Assembly: GCA_028684345.1 (NCBI GenBank) | Contig: JAQUGB010000098.1 | Span: forward strand, 1-6,494 | Reading direction: 5' to 3' | From: Tepidiphilus sp. | Lineage (GTDB): Bacteria; Pseudomonadota; Gammaproteobacteria; Burkholderiales; Rhodocyclaceae | Length of the DNA: 6,494 nt | In this document: positions 5,381 to 6,494 of the stretch, in pieces | How positions within the stretch are numbered: the first letter of the stretch is position 1 | Layout: every line of letters begins with the position of its first letter | The notes under the pieces: model-generated | Told to the model about the DNA's origin: nothing | The model's input: the letters and a program-made list of their open reading frames with translations, nothing else | Database searches by the model: none | Position numbers and translations under genes: made by a program

Positions 5381-6172
5381 ATGTGTCAGCTGCTCGGCAT
5401 GAACTGCAACGTTCCCACCGACATCTGCTTTTCCTTCACCGGCTTCCGCGCGCGAGGCGGGCGCACTGACCACCATCGCGACGGCTGGGGGGTCGCTTTT
5501 TTCGAGGGGCGTGGCGTGCGCGTCTTCCTCGATCCGCAGCCGAGCGCCGATTCGCCGATCGCCGAGCTCGTGCGCCACTACCCCATCCGTTCGCTCAACG
5601 TGATCGCCCACATCCGCAAGGCCACGCAAGGGGTGGTGCGGTTGGAGAACACGCATCCTTTCGTGCGCGAGCTGTGGGGCCGCTATTGGGTCTTTGCGCA
5701 CAACGGCAATCTCCTCGACTATGCGCCTCCTTTGAGCGGCCGTTTCCTGCCCGTGGGGGATACCGATTCGGAACGGGCCTTCTGCCACCTGCTCGATACC
5801 TTGGCGCGGCGTTTTCCCGACGGGCCGCCGACGCCGGCAGCGCTCTTCGCCACGCTGCGCGAGACGGTGCGGCAGATCGCCGGCCACGGGGAATTCAATT
5901 TCCTGCTCTCCAACGGCGAGCGGCTCTATGCGCACGCTTCGACCCGCCTGTGCTACCGGGTGCGCCAGGCGCCCTTTGCCGCGGCGCATCTGTGCGACGA
6001 AGACCTGACGATGGACTTCAGCGAGGTGACCACGCCGCAGGACCGCGTGGCGGTGATCGCCACCACGCCGCTCACCGACAACGAAACCTGGACGCCGATT
6101 CCGCCGGGGACGCTGGTGGGCTTTTGCGAGGGGGCAGTGGAGGAAGTGCAGGCTTGTACTCTGGGAAAATGA
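5381..6172 (+). CDS. Class II glutamine amidotransferase, YafJ type
   Basis: This cytoplasmic protein has the N-terminal-nucleophile glutaminase fold. Class II amidotransferases release ammonia from glutamine, but the acceptor reaction of the YafJ group is unknown. The 263 residues consist of this one domain, with no synthase domain attached, as in E. coli YafJ. Cys2, exposed after Met removal, would be the nucleophile (MCQLLGMNC). Other family residues are visible: DGWGVAFF at 34-41, AHIRKAT at 76-82 (Arg79 as glutamine binder), NTHPF at 90-94, FAHNGNL at 105-111 (Asn108-Gly109 oxyanion pair) and GDTDSERAF at 126-134. All active-site elements are intact, so it should be functional. TGAGGT seven bases before the ATG is a good ribosome-binding site. 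It is divergent from rplU across 131 bases; a weak TTGCGT/TTACCA pair (5329-5357) is the only promoter candidate. Its stop overlaps an ATG in the ATGA arrangement, leading into a small-ORF region. Confidence 0.93.
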   Translation: MCQLLGMNCNVPTDICFSFTGFRARGGRTDHHRDGWGVAFFEGRGVRVFLDPQPSADSPIAELVRHYPIRSLNVIAHIRKATQGVVRLENTHPFVRELWGRYWVFAHNGNLLDYAPPLSGRFLPVGDTDSERAFCHLLDTLARRFPDGPPTPAALFATLRETVRQIAGHGEFNFLLSNGERLYAHASTRLCYRVRQAPFAAAHLCDEDLTMDFSEVTTPQDRVAVIATTPLTDNETWTPIPPGTLVGFCEGAVEEVQACTLGK

Positions 6173-6225
6173 TAGAGTCCGTGCTGATAGAGTCCATGCT
6201 CATTGATCCAAGTCGGGAACGATGA
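6169..6225 (+). other. 18-codon ORF overlapping the amidotransferase stop (doubtful)
   Basis: The ATG at 6169 overlaps the amidotransferase TGA as ATGA. It opens an 18-residue frame reading MIESVLIESMLIDPSRER, ending in a TGA that itself overlaps the next ATG. Residues 2-6 and 7-11 are a repeated pentapeptide (IESVL, IESML), produced by the 15-bp tandem DNA repeat. A GGGA lies just three bases upstream of the ATG, too close to be ideal, so translation would rely on reinitiation by ribosomes finishing the amidotransferase. I do not recognise the peptide. It may be chance. Confidence 0.2.
6171..6200 (+). repeat. 15-bp tandem direct repeat, two copies
   Basis: GATAGAGTCCGTGCT (6171-6185) is followed directly by GATAGAGTCCATGCT (6186-6200); they differ at one base. 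A degenerate third copy may follow (ATTGATCC at 6202-6209, one base out of strict register). The first copy begins inside the amidotransferase stop codon. The 15-base unit is five codons, so the repeat keeps reading frame. It looks like a recent local duplication; no function is evident. Confidence 0.75.
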
Positions 6226-6239
6226 TCATTCTGCGATGA
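6222..6239 (+). other. Five-codon ORF linking two ATGA overlaps (doubtful)
   Basis: The frame ATG to TGA at 6222-6239 reads MIILR. Its ATG overlaps the stop of the 18-codon ORF (ATGA 6222-6225) and its stop overlaps the ATG of the 52-codon ORF (ATGA 6236-6239). A GGGAA lies only two bases upstream, a poor spacing. It could act as a stepping stone for termination-reinitiation, or it may be chance. No product is claimed. Confidence 0.12.
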
Positions 6240-6394
6240 CTTGTAAATCTCATTTGCTCTGGGCCGTGTCGGCATCGTGGCCATGGCGCTGGCGGCTGGG
6301 CTTTCGCCTCTTCGCCAACGGCGGATTCGCCGAGGCGGCCTTGAACCTGGTGGCGAGCAGTGCGGCCTTCTATGCGTGGTGGCATCTGCATTGA
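6236..6394 (+). CDS. Small hydrophobic hypothetical protein
   Basis: This 52-residue ORF is unrecognised. It begins MTCKSHLLWAVSASWPW, has an Arg-rich stretch near residues 18-24 (WRWRLGFR), and ends in a hydrophobic, aromatic segment (EAALNLVASSAAFYAWWHLH, residues 33-52), which could be one membrane helix or an amphipathic anchor. A longer version from a TTG at 6203 would add 11 residues, but neither start has a clear ribosome-binding site. The ATG version overlaps the preceding five-codon ORF as ATGA. It ends 17 bases before the next gene, on the same strand, so it could belong to the same transcript. Composition is like the neighbouring coding DNA. It may be a real small membrane protein, the remnant of a larger gene, or non-coding. 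Translation is uncertain. Confidence 0.35.
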   Translation: MTCKSHLLWAVSASWPWRWRLGFRLFANGGFAEAALNLVASSAAFYAWWHLH

Positions 6395-6411
6395 CGATTT
6401 CGGAGCGAAGA

Positions 6412-6494
6412 ATGGAAGACGAAGGGCGCAAGATCGTGGCCGTGCTCGCGCCGCTACCACGGCGGCTTGCTTCCGCCCTCTACGAATTGCTGCT
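6412..6494 (+). CDS. N-terminus of a probable RDD-family membrane protein (cut by window edge)
   Basis: The last 83 bases hold an ATG with GGAG six bases upstream and 27 open codons to the window end. The protein begins MEDEGRKIVAVLAPLPRRLA, followed by SALYELL. The pattern of a Pro, two Arg, Leu-Ala, small residues and then Tyr-Glu-Leu-Leu at the start of a helix resembles the N-termini of betaproteobacterial RDD-family membrane proteins, in which an Arg-rich motif leads straight into the first transmembrane helix. That resemblance is from memory of the family and rests on about 15 residues; the Arg and the two Asp residues that name the family cannot both be checked here. A real gene is likely because of its ribosome-binding site and open frame; the family is tentative. 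Confidence 0.5.
   Translation, partial: MEDEGRKIVAVLAPLPRRLASALYELL

Noticed and set aside
5234..5989. Leftward open frame (251 codons) opposite the amidotransferase
   Set aside because: The rightward frame has every catalytic motif of class II amidotransferases; this one also crosses the rplU promoter and the start of rplU.
1..6494. Novel defence, mobile or CRISPR system
   Set aside because: Both strands were checked for spaced direct repeats, transposase-like or toxin-antitoxin-like products; apart from the right-end small ORFs, all coding space is accounted for by conserved housekeeping genes.

Overview
This window looks like the chromosome of a high-GC Gram-negative bacterium, most likely a betaproteobacterium. 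The evidence is the GC-rich wobble positions, the proteobacterial forms of DnaK, GrpE, ProB, Obg, L27 and L21, the rplU-rpmA-obgE-proB order, and a sigma32-type heat-shock promoter rather than a CIRCE operator in front of grpE-dnaK. Genus cannot be fixed from this window; a thermophilic Hydrogenophilaceae-like lineage is a guess. Almost everything here is core housekeeping DNA, and I see no phage, transposon, CRISPR, tRNA or rRNA.

Layout. The left end is a leftward chaperone operon, grpE (700-1305) then dnaK (640 to beyond the left edge), read from a near-consensus sigma32 promoter at 1344-1373. Divergent from it is a rightward AEC-family (auxin efflux carrier-like) membrane transporter, 1469-2365. 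It meets proB tail to tail with a single base between the stop codons. The centre is a leftward operon in transcription order rplU (L21), rpmA (L27), obgE (ribosome-associated GTPase), proB (glutamate 5-kinase). It starts from a very good sigma70 promoter at 5288-5316 and has a strong internal hairpin between rpmA and obgE. Divergent from rplU is a rightward class II glutamine amidotransferase of the YafJ type (5381-6172). The right end holds a short region of doubtful coding content and then the first 27 codons of an RDD-family-like membrane protein.

How they work together. L21, L27 and Obg all serve the large ribosomal subunit: L21 is structural, L27 reaches the peptidyl-transferase centre and Obg is a late 50S assembly and stress GTPase. 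ProB makes the first committed step of proline synthesis and is translationally coupled to Obg by a 14-base overlap. DnaK and GrpE are the Hsp70 chaperone and its nucleotide exchange factor.

The least ordinary part is 6169-6411. Here the amidotransferase stop codon starts a chain of three successive ATGA stop/start overlaps through an 18-codon and a 5-codon ORF into a 52-codon hydrophobic ORF, and a 15-bp tandem repeat lies inside the 18-codon ORF. Whether any of it is translated cannot be told from the sequence. The other points worth a second look are the rpmA-obgE hairpin, an inverted repeat overlapping the putative transporter promoter, and a 10-bp word shared by the two leftward promoters.
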